From positions 62,001-126,000 of the forward strand of contig NZ_JARGCS010000016.1 of NCBI RefSeq assembly GCF_029193575.1: a stretch of DNA of 64,000 nucleotides, given 5' to 3'. The DNA comes from Pseudomonas entomophila (GTDB lineage Bacteria; Pseudomonadota; Gammaproteobacteria; Pseudomonadales; Pseudomonadaceae). A model generated the notes under the pieces. The model was not told the DNA's origin, searched no databases, and saw only the letters and a list, made by a program, of their open reading frames with translations. Shown here piece after piece: positions 27,122-38,184 of the stretch. The position numbers and the translations under genes are program-made. Position 1 is the stretch's first letter, and each line of letters begins with the position of its first letter.

Positions 27122-27472
27122 ATGAAGAAGTTCGCCATTGCTGCCGCTACTGCCACCGCCCTGACCCTGACCATGGCTAACGCGGCATTTGCCCAACAGC
27201 CCACCCAGGCCCCGATGATGCTTGCGGCCGGTGAGGTGACTAAAACCAAGGAAGCGGCTTCCGACACCTGGATCACCACCAAGGTCAAAGCCGACCTGCT
27301 GACTGAAAAAGGCATTCCTGGCAGCGACATCAAGGTCGAAACCAACAAAGGCGTGGTTTCCCTGTCCTCTGACGTCGCCATCACCGATTCGCAGAAGGAA
27401 ATGGCGGTTGCCATTGCCAAGAAGATCAAGGGCGTACAGGCCGTCTCGGCCGATGGCCTGAAGTCCGAATAA
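27122..27472 (+). CDS. Periplasmic BON-domain protein
   Basis: 116-residue secreted protein. It has a Sec signal peptide (MKKFAIAAATATALTLTMA, cleavage likely after AFA near residue 23) and one BON domain (about 50-114) with WITTKVKADLLTEKGIPGSDIKVETNKGVVSLSSDV. BON domains occur in OsmY-like periplasmic proteins and may bind membranes. The start at 27122 has AGGAG upstream; the 290-bp region before it, including AT-rich sequence near 27000-27030, probably holds its promoter. Flanked by terminators on both sides, so it is a single-gene unit. Confidence 0.9.
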   Translation: MKKFAIAAATATALTLTMANAAFAQQPTQAPMMLAAGEVTKTKEAASDTWITTKVKADLLTEKGIPGSDIKVETNKGVVSLSSDVAITDSQKEMAVAIAKKIKGVQAVSADGLKSE

Positions 27473-27515
27473 GGATTGTCCCGACGGCCAGAGGGATTTG
27501 GCCACCCACTATGAG

Positions 27516-27540
27516 AGCCCCGGCCTGTGCCGGGGCTTTT
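27516..27540 (+). terminator. Intrinsic terminator after the BON-domain gene
   Basis: AGCCCCGG (27516-27523), loop CCTGTG, CCGGGGCT (27530-27537), then TTT. The next gene ends on the opposite strand about 90 bp further on. Confidence 0.85.
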
Positions 27541-27627
27541 CCATGTGGGTTGTTGCCACGCGCTGGCGTTCATTCAGGCAACAGCGATGCCCTGTCGCGT
27601 GGCAAGAGGGGACGGTGTCGCTCCTGG

Positions 27628-30564
27628 TTATTCGGCATCCAGGTGCATCGGCGTAATGACCCGGCCATCGCTTTCGGCTTGCCCCAGGGTGGTGTCGATG
27701 AAGTACACCCGGTCATCCTGCAACTGGCCCTTGTCCACCAGGTAATCCTTGATGCTGCCGGCCCGCTGCTGCCCCAGGGTGCGCAGCAGCGCAGCGCTTT
27801 CCGCCCAGGACTTGATCACCGCCTCACGCAGTTTGGCGCTGCGTTCGTCGCGGCCGAGCTCTTGCCATTGCGCCGGCGGCTGTTGCTTGAGGCGGGTGCG
27901 GTAGATGCCCTCGAGCATCGCCGGCTTGTCGCTGTCGTCCACCACCAGCAGCGAGGCATTGGCTGGCACCTTGTCGCCCCGTCGTTGCAGGATTTTGTAC
28001 CAGGTCGCCTGGTACTCACGCTCCAGGCGCTGCTCGGCGATCAGCGGGCCATCGCTGCTCTGCGCGCTGGTGCCTTCGATCTCCAGGCGCAACTCCGGGC
28101 GCTGCTTGAGCGCCGCAGCCAGTTTGTCCAGGGCGCCCTGGGCGTCCGGGCTGAGGTCGCTGGAGCCCGGCGCGAAGGCCACGGTGCCGAGGTCTTCAGC
28201 GCCGCCGCCGGCGATCAGCCCGCCGATGAACTTAAACGGCGCCTGGGCCGCGCGCAGTATCAGGTTGCGCAGGGTCTGCCAGACGATCGGCATCACGCTG
28301 AACTGCGGGTTGTTGAGGTCGCCGGACACCGGCAGTTCGATGGAGATCTTGCCCTCGGTGTCCTTGAGCAGCGCCACCGCCAGGCGGATCGGCAGGTCCA
28401 CGGCATCCGGGCTATCGACCTTCTCGCCCAGTTGCAACTGCTCGACCACCACCTTGTTCTCGGCCTTGAGCTGGCCCTTGGTGATCACGTAGTGCAGGTC
28501 GAGGTTCAGCCGGCCCTTGCGAATGCGGAAGCCCGCGAACTTACCGGAGTAGGGCGTCAGGTTGGTGAGCTCGACGCGCTTGAAGCTGGTGGCGATGTCC
28601 AGGCTGGCCATCGGGTCGAACGGGTTGAGCGCGCCCTTGATGGTCACCGGCGCGTAGCGGTCGACCTTGCCCTTGACGTCGACCTTGGCCGGCACCGGCT
28701 TGCGGTTGTCGATGGTGCCGATCTGGCCATTGAGCTGCTGCACGGCGGTGGCGAAGTTGGGGGTCAGGGTCAGGTCGGCGAAGTTGGCCGAGCCGTCGTT
28801 GATGTCGATCTGGCCGATGCGGATGCCCAGCGGCTTCTGGCTGCCAGCGCTGGCCTGCTTGGCCTGGGCGGTGGCCGACGCGTCCGCCGGCTGCGGGATC
28901 AGCAGGTCGTCGACGTTGGTGGTGCGGTCTTCGTTGATGATGAAGCGCGCGTAGGGTTGCAGCAGGGTCACCTTGTCGATCGACAAGGCGTCGCCGTGCA
29001 CGTACGACAGCCCATCGACATTGACCTGCTGCCATTTGACGAAGTCGCGGTCCTTGATGGTGTCGAGGGTGTGCAACTGGTTGACCTGGGCCTTGCCGCC
29101 GACGGCGAAGGCCAGTGGCTCGGTGCTCTTGAGGTCGACCTTGAGGTCGCTGGAGAGCATGCCGCTGCGCAGTTCCAGGCGGATGAACGGGCTGATGTAG
29201 GCCTGGGCCACGCGCAGGTCGATATCGCGGGTGCTCACATCCAGTTTCGCGGTCACGGGGGCCAGGTTCACCTCGCCTGCGGCCTGCAACTTGCCTTGCT
29301 TGCCCACGCCCGTGTCGAGCTTGAGGGTGAAGGGCGACTGGTTGAGGCTGTCGAAGTTCTGCAGGTCGAGGTTCAGGGGGCCGACGTCCAATGCCACCGG
29401 CGCCTTCTGGCTGCGGTCGGCCAAGTGGATCAGGTAGTTGCGCGCCTGCACGTCCTTGAGCAGCACCTGCCAGGGCTTGCTCGGCGCCTTCGCGGCCTTT
29501 TCCTCGGCGCTGGGCTCGGCGGCGGCGGGCTCGGCCTTTTCCTTGGGCGTTGCCTTGGCGGGCTGGCTGGCGAACAGTTTCTGCCAGTCGAGCTGGCCGT
29601 CGTTTTCCAGGGCGGCCCAGGTTTCCAGCTTTTCACTGCGAACCTTGCCGACCGTGACCAACTGCTTGGCCAGGTCGATGGAGGTTTCGCTGACCTCGAG
29701 GTTGGCCAAGCGCGCCAGGGGGCGGCCGTCCGGCGCCTTGATGGCGAATGGCGCAATACGCAGCGTGACGTTGTCCAGCAGCAGTTCGGTCTGCTGGGAC
29801 AGGTTCAGCTTGTAGTGGGTATCGAGGCTCACCACGCCGTCTTCCAGCACCAGCGGCACGGCATCGCGCACGTAGGGCCAGAACAGCTTCATCTTGCCGT
29901 CGGTGACCTTCAGGGTGCCCTCGGAGGCGATCGGCGACAGGCTCAGGGTGCCGCTCCAGTCGATTCGCCCGCCGGCCGGGCCGTTGGCCACCAGGGTCAT
30001 GTCGGCGTTGTCATCGGGGAGGGTGCTGAGGTTTTTCAGCTCCAGGTTCATCGAGTCGTAGAGAAACTCGATCGGCTCGCTCGGGCGCAGGTCCTGGAAG
30101 TGCAGGTAGCCTTCGCTGAGCTTGATGCTGGCGATGCGCAGCGGGAACGGCTCGCTCGCCGCTTCCTCGGGCTTGGGCTCGCTGGGCGGCAGCTTGAACA
30201 GCTGGGTCAGGTTGAGACTGCCGTCCTTGGCGAACAGCAGCTCGCTGCGCGGCTTGTCCAGCTCGACGGCATCCAGGTGCAGGGCGCCGCTCCACAGGCT
30301 ATTCCAGGCGAGGTTGGCGTACAGGCGCTCGAAGCCGACCTGCTCCTTGCCCGGCTCGCCGATTTGCAGGCCCCAGACGGTCAGCTCCAGGCTGAAGGGG
30401 TTGAGCTCGATGCGCTGAACGTGCGCCGGCACGGTGGCGTACTGGGCCAGTTGCTGGTTGGCGATGCGCAGGGCCACGCCAGGGAGGATGAAGAAGCCGA
30501 GCAGGCTGTACAGGGCCACGATGGCCAGCAAGGCGCCGATGGCGCGAGTCAATCCTTTGGGCAT
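27628..30564 (-). CDS. Large AsmA-like DUF748 envelope protein
   Basis: 978-residue protein of the DUF748/AsmA-like type, anchored by one N-terminal membrane helix (about residues 7-30) with the rest presumably periplasmic. Repeated segments such as LDLQNFDSLNQSPFTLKLDT, SLDIATSFKRVELTNLTPYSGKFAGFRI and KGRLNLDLHYVITKGQLKAENKVVVEQL are typical of this family, which resembles long beta-groove lipid-handling proteins. Residues about 793-845 (AFAPGSSDLSPDAQGALDKL and RPELRLEIEGTS) resemble an OmpA-type peptidoglycan-associating segment. A Lys/Glu/Ala/Pro-rich linker lies near 345-375. Substrate and role unknown. Very strong codon bias leaves its antisense strand open for 4 kb. Confidence 0.85.
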   Translation of the reverse strand: MPKGLTRAIGALLAIVALYSLLGFFILPGVALRIANQQLAQYATVPAHVQRIELNPFSLELTVWGLQIGEPGKEQVGFERLYANLAWNSLWSGALHLDAVELDKPRSELLFAKDGSLNLTQLFKLPPSEPKPEEAASEPFPLRIASIKLSEGYLHFQDLRPSEPIEFLYDSMNLELKNLSTLPDDNADMTLVANGPAGGRIDWSGTLSLSPIASEGTLKVTDGKMKLFWPYVRDAVPLVLEDGVVSLDTHYKLNLSQQTELLLDNVTLRIAPFAIKAPDGRPLARLANLEVSETSIDLAKQLVTVGKVRSEKLETWAALENDGQLDWQKLFASQPAKATPKEKAEPAAAEPSAEEKAAKAPSKPWQVLLKDVQARNYLIHLADRSQKAPVALDVGPLNLDLQNFDSLNQSPFTLKLDTGVGKQGKLQAAGEVNLAPVTAKLDVSTRDIDLRVAQAYISPFIRLELRSGMLSSDLKVDLKSTEPLAFAVGGKAQVNQLHTLDTIKDRDFVKWQQVNVDGLSYVHGDALSIDKVTLLQPYARFIINEDRTTNVDDLLIPQPADASATAQAKQASAGSQKPLGIRIGQIDINDGSANFADLTLTPNFATAVQQLNGQIGTIDNRKPVPAKVDVKGKVDRYAPVTIKGALNPFDPMASLDIATSFKRVELTNLTPYSGKFAGFRIRKGRLNLDLHYVITKGQLKAENKVVVEQLQLGEKVDSPDAVDLPIRLAVALLKDTEGKISIELPVSGDLNNPQFSVMPIVWQTLRNLILRAAQAPFKFIGGLIAGGGAEDLGTVAFAPGSSDLSPDAQGALDKLAAALKQRPELRLEIEGTSAQSSDGPLIAEQRLEREYQATWYKILQRRGDKVPANASLLVVDDSDKPAMLEGIYRTRLKQQPPAQWQELGRDERSAKLREAVIKSWAESAALLRTLGQQRAGSIKDYLVDKGQLQDDRVYFIDTTLGQAESDGRVITPMHLDAE

Positions 30565-30645
30565 GTGCGGCGTCGTCTATCTCGGGCGGGAGTGGTTGGA
30601 GTATGGCACGTTAAATCGGTTCCGAAGAACCGAGCGGAATCAGCT

Positions 30646-31515
30646 TCATTCGATGCCCATCCGCCGCTTGGCGCGCTGCGACGAGCCGTTGCGCATGGCC
30701 CAGCGCAGCACGGGGGCGGTGCGCTCCACGCCGAGGCGTACCATGCGCCGCTGCAGGGAACCCAGGTGCAGGTCGAGCATGTCGGCGGCCCAAGCGGGCA
30801 GCAAGTCGATGCCCGCATGCAGCATCAGCTTGCCGACCGGCTCTGCCAGTCGGCTGGGTGCGGGGGCATCGAGCAGGATGTTCACCACCTCCAGGCTACG
30901 TTCGCCACATTGCAGTTGTGGGCGCATGCGGCGCAGATAGTCGTCCACCTCGCGGCACGAACGCGGCACGTCGCGGGCGCCAAGGCGCTCGGCGATCAGG
31001 GCGATCTCGTCGTAGTAGGCATCCTGGTCGGCGCGGCTCATGCGCGGGTTGCGGTAGCGCAAGTGGGCGGCGAGGAAGCTGCTGACTTCGGCCACGTGCA
31101 CCCAGGTCAGCAGGTCTGGGTCGCTGGCGGCATAGGGTCGGCCGTCGGGGGCGGTGCCGACCACCTTCAGGTGGATGGTGCGGACTTTTTCGATCAGCCA
31201 TTCGGCGTCGCGGGTCGAGCCGAACGTGGTGCCGGAGATGAACTGGCTGGTGCGGCGCAGGCGCCCAAGCAGATCCTGGCGGAAGTTCGAGTGGTCCCAG
31301 ACCCCGGCCAGGGCCAGCGGATGCAGCACTTGCAGCATCAAGGCGCTGATACCGCCGATGAGCATGCTCGGGAAATCGCCGTGCACCCGCCAACTCATAC
31401 TGGCTGGGCCGAACAAGCCTGGGTCGCCTTTGGGGGATTCCAGGTCGAGCTGGCCGAGGGCCAGCCCAGTGAGGCTCAAGACCTGGGTTTCGATGCGGCG
31501 GCGTAAGGCTTCCAT
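30646..31515 (-). CDS. MpaB-type (DUF2236) putative heme oxygenase-like protein
   Basis: 289-residue protein of the DUF2236/MpaB family, which includes latex oxygenase (rubber cleavage) and MpaB, enzymes with a histidine-ligated heme. Conserved histidines are visible at His65 and His75 (HPLALAGVWDHS) and His140 (WVHVAEVSSFL); PRMSRADQDAYYDE and REVDDYLRRMRP are also typical. The ATG at 31515 begins MEALRRRIET; the longer frame to 31584 runs through a repeated non-coding segment. No export signal is seen. Substrate unknown. Confidence 0.8.
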   Translation of the reverse strand: MEALRRRIETQVLSLTGLALGQLDLESPKGDPGLFGPASMSWRVHGDFPSMLIGGISALMLQVLHPLALAGVWDHSNFRQDLLGRLRRTSQFISGTTFGSTRDAEWLIEKVRTIHLKVVGTAPDGRPYAASDPDLLTWVHVAEVSSFLAAHLRYRNPRMSRADQDAYYDEIALIAERLGARDVPRSCREVDDYLRRMRPQLQCGERSLEVVNILLDAPAPSRLAEPVGKLMLHAGIDLLPAWAADMLDLHLGSLQRRMVRLGVERTAPVLRWAMRNGSSQRAKRRMGIE

Positions 31516-31764
31516 GGCGACCTGTGCTGGCCGCCCGGGCGGCCGTCTATGGGGTGGGGTGTTTGCCCGCCAGCCCAGTGTCACCCAAGCCGAAAGGACC
31601 GTTCGAGGCCACCTGCCCGCGCGTGGCGAAGGCTAGCCCTTGGACATGATAAACCGTCGGCTCTTGCGAGAAGCATGCCTTCAGGTGCGTCATGAACACG
31701 CGGTGCTCTTCGTTGGCCTCGAAGCCTGGCCAAGGCGGCCTGTGCTGGCCGCCCTGGCGATCAT

Positions 31765-31771
<7 letters not shown>
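31516..31771. repeat. Imperfect 38-bp direct repeat flanking the DUF2236-acsA gap
   Basis: Copy 1 at 31516-31553 and copy 2 at 31734-31771 share 16 identical bases (CCTGTGCTGGCCGCCC) within about 33 of 38 matching. Copy 1 abuts the DUF2236 start and copy 2 covers the acsA stop codon. Each contains GGCGGCC-type palindromes (31529-31544 and 31736-31755). The 218-bp spacing holds no convincing gene. They may be copies of a short intergenic repeat or the trace of a local duplication. Confidence 0.5.
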
Positions 31772-33699
<1,928 letters not shown>

Positions 33700-33844
33700 G
33701 GCGGGTTGTCCTGCTCTTGTCGGGGCGATGGACTGCACGCGGGCCCGGCACGCTGGCGGGGGAACGTGCAACGGCTATTCGATAGGACAGTGTAGCGGGT
33801 GGGGGTGTTCCGGGGGATTGAGGGGCGGCGAGTGCGCCCTCGAT

Positions 33845-33904
33845 CGCGGAGCGAGCCCGCTCCTACAGGACCGTGGGGCCTGTAGGAGCGGCTGCGACTC
33901 AGCC
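33845..33904. repeat. REP-like inverted pair between pgi and acsA
   Basis: GAGCGAGCCCGCTCCTACAGG and the facing CCTGTAGGAGCGGCTGCGAC form two palindromic half-elements joined by a 10-bp stem CTCCTACAGG/CCTGTAGGAG. It overlaps the last bases of pgi and could act as a transcription or RNA-decay boundary. Confidence 0.75.
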
Positions 33905-35563
33905 GCGGTGACGGCCGCGGAAGTAGTTGATCAGGCCCTGGGTCGAGCCGTCCTCGGCGCTGTCTTCCAGGCTACCGACAAGACGTTGGTACACGCCCTT
34001 GCCCAGCTCCTTGCCCAGTTCCACGCCCCACTGGTCGAAGGCGTTGATGCCCCACACCACGCTCTGCACGAACACCTTGTGCTCGTACATCGCCACCAGC
34101 GCGCCCAGGCGGCGCGGGCTGATGCGCTCGACCACCAGGGTGTTGCTCGGGCGGTTGCCGGGGATCACCTTGTGCGGCGCCAGCTTCTCGATGTCCGCTT
34201 CGCTGGTGCCCTTGGCACGCAGCTCGGTTTCGGCCTCGGCACGGGTCTTGCCGAGCATCAGCGCCTGGCTCTGCGACAGGCAGTTGGCGTACAGCCACTG
34301 GTGATGGTCGGCCACCGGGTTGAAGCTGACCACCGGCACGATGAAGTCCGCCGGGATCAGCTGGGTGCCTTGGTGCAACAGCTGGTGGTAGGCATGCTGG
34401 CCGTTGCAGCCCACGCCACCCCAGATCACCGGGCCGGTGTCGGTCTTCACCGGGGTGCCGTCCTGCAGCACGCTCTTGCCGTTGGATTCCATGTCCAACT
34501 GCTGCAGGTGCTTGGTGATGTTACGCAGGTAGTGATCGTAGGGCAGGATCGCATGCGCCTGCGCGCCCCAGAAGTTGCCGTACCACACGCCCAGCAGGGC
34601 CAACAGCACCGGCATGTTCTTCTCGAACGGCGCGGTCTGGAAGTGCTGGTCCATGGTGTAGGCACCGGACAGCAGTTCCTTGAAGTTGGCGGTGCCGATG
34701 GCCAGGGCGATCGGCAGGCCGATGGCCGACCACAGCGAGTAGCGCCCGCCGACCCAGTCCCACATCGGGAAGATGTTCTCTTCGCGGATGCCGAAGGCCA
34801 CTGCGGCGGCCTTGTTGCTCGACACGGCGATGAAGTGGCGGTACAGCTCGGCCTCGGAACCGCCCTGCGCCAGGTACCAGGTGCGCGCGGCCTGGGCGTT
34901 CTTCAGGGTTTCCAGGGTGTTGAACGACTTCGACGAGACGATGAACAGGGTGGTCTCGGCGCGCAGCTTGGCCGACAGCTCGTGGAACTCGCTGCCGTCG
35001 ATGTTCGCCAGGTAGTGGCAGCGCACGCCGCGCTGGGCGTAGGGCAGCAGGGCCTCGGAGACCAGCTCGGGGCCGAGGAAGGAGCCGCCGATGCCGATGT
35101 TCACCACGTCGGTGATCGGCTTTTCGCTGTAGCCGCGCCACAGGCCATCATGGATGCGCCCGACCAGCTCGGTGATCTGGTTGAGCACCTTGTGCACCTC
35201 GGGCATCACGTTGACGCCGTTGACGCTGAGCTTGTCGCCCACCGGACGGCGCAGCGCGGTGTGCAGCACCGGGCGGCCTTCGGAGGCGTTGATGATCTCG
35301 CCGCCGAACATCGACTTGATGGCGTCGGCCAGGCCCACTTCGGTGGCCAGGTTCACCAGCAGGTCACGGGTCTGTTCGTTGATCAGGTTCTTAGAGTAGT
35401 CGAGGAACAGGCCGCAGCTGCTGAGGGAGAACTGCTCGAAACGCTTGGGGTCGCTGGCGAAGGCTTCACGCATGCTGAAGCCCTGCATGGCGTCGCGGTG
35501 TTGCTGGAGCGCCTGCCAGGCGGGCAGCGCCGTCACATCGTGGGGAGTACGGTAATACGCCAT
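33899..35563 (-). CDS. pgi: Glucose-6-phosphate isomerase
   Basis: 554-residue enzyme interconverting glucose-6-P and fructose-6-P; in Pseudomonas it mainly serves gluconeogenesis and the Entner-Doudoroff cycle. Family signatures: [48 protein letters not shown], and the C-terminal [17 protein letters not shown]. The ATG at 35563 ([10 protein letters not shown]) is the conserved start; the extension to 35608 is unsupported. Confidence 0.97.
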   Translation of the reverse strand: MAYYRTPHDVTALPAWQALQQHRDAMQGFSMREAFASDPKRFEQFSLSSCGLFLDYSKNLINEQTRDLLVNLATEVGLADAIKSMFGGEIINASEGRPVLHTALRRPVGDKLSVNGVNVMPEVHKVLNQITELVGRIHDGLWRGYSEKPITDVVNIGIGGSFLGPELVSEALLPYAQRGVRCHYLANIDGSEFHELSAKLRAETTLFIVSSKSFNTLETLKNAQAARTWYLAQGGSEAELYRHFIAVSSNKAAAVAFGIREENIFPMWDWVGGRYSLWSAIGLPIALAIGTANFKELLSGAYTMDQHFQTAPFEKNMPVLLALLGVWYGNFWGAQAHAILPYDHYLRNITKHLQQLDMESNGKSVLQDGTPVKTDTGPVIWGGVGCNGQHAYHQLLHQGTQLIPADFIVPVVSFNPVADHHQWLYANCLSQSQALMLGKTRAEAETELRAKGTSEADIEKLAPHKVIPGNRPSNTLVVERISPRRLGALVAMYEHKVFVQSVVWGINAFDQWGVELGKELGKGVYQRLVGSLEDSAEDGSTQGLINYFRGRHRG

Positions 35564-35713
35564 TGCGGATGGTTTCCTTGGGGCATGGTCAGGCTGTGAC
35601 ACTGGCAACCGTTGCCAGTTGCAGGGTTCTGCATTATAGGCATTGGCCGGTCGGCGGGAATGGGGTGGGCTGGCGGGGGCGTGAAATATTTGGGCGGGGT
35701 GTCAGTGCCGGCC

Positions 35714-35778
35714 TCATCGCGGAGCAAGCCTGCTCCAGGTGCAGCGGGGTACCTGGAGGAGCGGGCTCACGCGCGATG
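35714..35778. repeat. REP-like inverted pair between panC and pgi
   Basis: CTCATCGCGGAGCAAGCCTG and an inverted copy ending CTCACGCGCGATG, joined by CTCCAGGT/ACCTGGAG. Same class as the elements at 5.4, 33.85 and 40.3 kb. Confidence 0.7.
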
Positions 35779-35790
35779 GGGGCGCCGCGG

Positions 35791-36654
35791 TCAGGCGGTC
35801 TTTTCGTCCAGGTGCAGGTACAGGTTGTCGATCAACCGGGTATTACCCAGGTAGGCCGCTCCCAGGATCACCAGGTCACGGTCGTCGACCTGCGCCGGGC
35901 GCAGGTTCACGGCATGGCGCACCTCCAGGTAATCCGGGCGGAACCCCGCGGCCACCAGCTGCGCCTGGCCTTCAGCCAGCAGCGCGGCATAGTCGCGCTG
36001 GCCACGACGGACAGCCTCGGCCAACTGGCTCAGCACTCTGTACAGCGCCGGTGCCGCAGCGCGCTGCTCGGCGCTCAGGTAACCGTTGCGCGACGACAGC
36101 GCCAGGCCATCGTCGGCGCGCACCGTGGGCTCGCCGATGATCTGGATCGGCATGTTCAGGTCGCGCACCATGGCGCGGATCACCGCCAACTGCTGGTAGT
36201 CCTTTTCACCAAACACCGCCAGGTCCGGCTGGACCATGTTGAACAGCTTGCTGACCACCGTCGCCACGCCCTCGAAATGCCCCGGGCGGCTGGCGCCACA
36301 CAGGCCTTCGGAGAGTTGCGGCACGCTCACGCGGGTCTGCACGCTCATGCCATCGGGGTACATCTCTTCCACGGTGGGGGCGAACAGCAGATGGCAGCCG
36401 GCCTGGAGCAGGCACTCCTGGTCGGCGGCGAGGGTGCGCGGGTACTTGTTGAGGTCTTCGCCGGCACCGAACTGCAGCGGGTTGACGAAGATGCTGGCGA
36501 CCACGAAGTCGGCGCGCTGGGCGGCCTTGGTCACCAGCGCGGCATGACCGCTGTGCAGGTTGCCCATGGTCGGCACGAAGCCAATGCGCTTGCCTTCGCC
36601 ACGGGCGCGCGCCACGGCGGCGCGCAGTTCACGGACAGTCTTGACGGTATTCAT
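35791..36654 (-). CDS. panC: Pantothenate synthetase
   Basis: Joins pantoate and beta-alanine with ATP to make pantothenate, the coenzyme A precursor. 287 residues with the nucleotidyl-transferase HxGH motif HSGH at 34-37 in [24 protein letters not shown] [25 protein letters not shown] and the KMSKS-like LSSRNGYLS. Its start overlaps the panB stop by 4 nt (ATGA), so the pair is translationally coupled. Confidence 0.97.
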   Translation of the reverse strand: MNTVKTVRELRAAVARARGEGKRIGFVPTMGNLHSGHAALVTKAAQRADFVVASIFVNPLQFGAGEDLNKYPRTLAADQECLLQAGCHLLFAPTVEEMYPDGMSVQTRVSVPQLSEGLCGASRPGHFEGVATVVSKLFNMVQPDLAVFGEKDYQQLAVIRAMVRDLNMPIQIIGEPTVRADDGLALSSRNGYLSAEQRAAAPALYRVLSQLAEAVRRGQRDYAALLAEGQAQLVAAGFRPDYLEVRHAVNLRPAQVDDRDLVILGAAYLGNTRLIDNLYLHLDEKTA

Positions 36655-37451
36655 GCGCTGAACCCATGTTCGCTACCGGGGAAGGTCACGTCCTTGACCT
36701 CTTTGACATAGGCAGCCAGGGCGCTGTGGATATCCGGCTGGCCCGCCATGAAGTTCTTCACGAACTTCGGCACGCGGCCGCTCAGCGACAGGCCAAGCAT
36801 GTCGTGCAGCACCAGCACCTGGCCGTCGGTGGCGCTGCCGGCGCCAATGCCGATAACCGGGATGCCCACCGCTTGGGTGATTTCCGCCGCCAGTTCGCTG
36901 GGCACGCATTCGAGCAGCAGCATGGCCGCGCCGGCCTGTTCCAGGGCGATGGCGTCGGCGCGCATCTGCCGCGCCTGGGCTTCCTGGCGGCCCTGCACTT
37001 TATAGCCGCCGAGCACGTTGACCGTCTGCGGGGTCAGGCCCATGTGCGCGCACACCGGCACGCCGCGGTCGGCCAGCAGGCGGATGGTCTCGGCCAGCCA
37101 GGCGGCACCCTCGACCTTGACCATGTGGGCGCCGGCACGCATCAGCGTGGCGCAGTTCTCGAACGACTGCTCCAGCGTGGCGTGGGCCATGAACGGTAGG
37201 TCGGCGAGGATCAGCGCACCGTCGTTGCCGCGCTTCACGCAGGCGGTGTGGTAGGCCATGTCGGCGGTGGTGACGGGCAGGGTGCTGTCGTGGCCTTGCA
37301 GGACCATCCCCAGGGAGTCCCCCACCAGCAGCACTTCCACGCCGGCCTGGCTCGCGGCCTTGGCGAAAGTCGCGTCGTAGCAGGTCAGCATGGTGATTTT
37401 CTCGCCCTTGGCCTTGAGGCCGTGCAGGGTGGTCAGGGTTACTTCAGGCAT
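36651..37451 (-). CDS. panB: 3-methyl-2-oxobutanoate hydroxymethyltransferase
   Basis: First committed step to pantoate, transferring a hydroxymethyl group from 5,10-methylene-THF to ketoisovalerate. 266 residues with [43 protein letters not shown] and [18 protein letters not shown] motifs. Precedes and overlaps panC. A 251-bp spacer separates it from folK upstream; I see no gene there, only the likely panBC promoter region. Confidence 0.97.
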   Translation of the reverse strand: MPEVTLTTLHGLKAKGEKITMLTCYDATFAKAASQAGVEVLLVGDSLGMVLQGHDSTLPVTTADMAYHTACVKRGNDGALILADLPFMAHATLEQSFENCATLMRAGAHMVKVEGAAWLAETIRLLADRGVPVCAHMGLTPQTVNVLGGYKVQGRQEAQARQMRADAIALEQAGAAMLLLECVPSELAAEITQAVGIPVIGIGAGSATDGQVLVLHDMLGLSLSGRVPKFVKNFMAGQPDIHSALAAYVKEVKDVTFPGSEHGFSA

Positions 37452-37702
37452 GTAGCGAAATCCTCGTTCAGGCGCTGTGAAAAACGACTGCGTACAACGC
37501 GTGTATTCATCTTCCGGAGCGGCACATCATCGTGCGTGATGTTCGGGTCACAGGGCTGTCCGGGCCTAAATGGGTGTGATGCGGCTTACAGGCGCCGCGG
37601 GACGCCTATAGTCGTGAGCGATGGGGGGGAAGTCAATGACCCTGTTACCGCATTGTTACGCGCAGGGTGTTACTGGCGTTACCGTTGGCTGGAACGCCCG
37701 GT

Positions 37703-38182
37703 TTACAAGCGTTCCAGGCCGACGAACGGGCACTCGGCGAGCAGTTGCGCGAGGCTGCGACCGTCCGCCAGGTGGAAGTCGGTGGGTACCAGTTCGGCCA
37801 GTGGATAAAGCACGAAGGGGCGGGCGTGCAGGTGGTAGTGCGGCACTTTCAGGCGCGGCAGGTCGATCACCTGGTCGGCGAACAACAGCACATCGAGGTC
37901 CAGTGTGCGCGGGCCCCAACGCTCTTTGCGCACGCGGCCCTGGTCGTTCTCGATGGCTTGCAGAGCATCGAGCAGCTCCAACGGCGCCAGTTCGGTGTCG
38001 ATGGCGGCCACGGCGTTGGTGTAGCGCGGCTGGCCGGGCAGCAGCGAATCGCTGGTGTACAGCGCCGAGGCCGCGGCCAGGCGGGTGCCGCTGATCTGGT
38101 CCAACGCCTGGAAGGCGCTGCGCAACTGTTCGGCCGGCTGGTCCAGGTTGCTGCCCAGGCCGATGTAGGCGCGTGCCGGCAT
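37703..38182 (-). CDS. folK: 2-amino-4-hydroxy-6-hydroxymethyldihydropteridine pyrophosphokinase
   Basis: 159-residue folate enzyme that pyrophosphorylates hydroxymethyl-dihydropterin, the substrate of FolP. N-terminal YIGLGSNLDQP, central RWGPRTLDLDVLLF with the metal-binding aspartates, and HARPFVLYPLAEL are signatures. It follows pcnB with a 2-bp gap and is likely co-transcribed with it. Confidence 0.96.
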   Translation of the reverse strand: MPARAYIGLGSNLDQPAEQLRSAFQALDQISGTRLAAASALYTSDSLLPGQPRYTNAVAAIDTELAPLELLDALQAIENDQGRVRKERWGPRTLDLDVLLFADQVIDLPRLKVPHYHLHARPFVLYPLAELVPTDFHLADGRSLAQLLAECPFVGLERL

Positions 38183-38184
38183 GC

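Noticed and set aside
27511..31506. A 1331-codon open frame on the plus strand opposite the DUF748 and DUF2236 genes
   Set aside because: It mirrors the wobble positions of two well-supported minus-strand genes; its translation has no domain, is Val/Gln/Leu/Gly-rich like other antisense shadows here, and crosses an intergenic region.
31547..31764. Possible small minus-strand gene between acsA and the DUF2236 gene
   Set aside because: The frame there is the tail of an acsA shadow; short ATG-started pieces (about 25 to 47 codons) lack ribosome sites and the ends are formed by the direct repeat.
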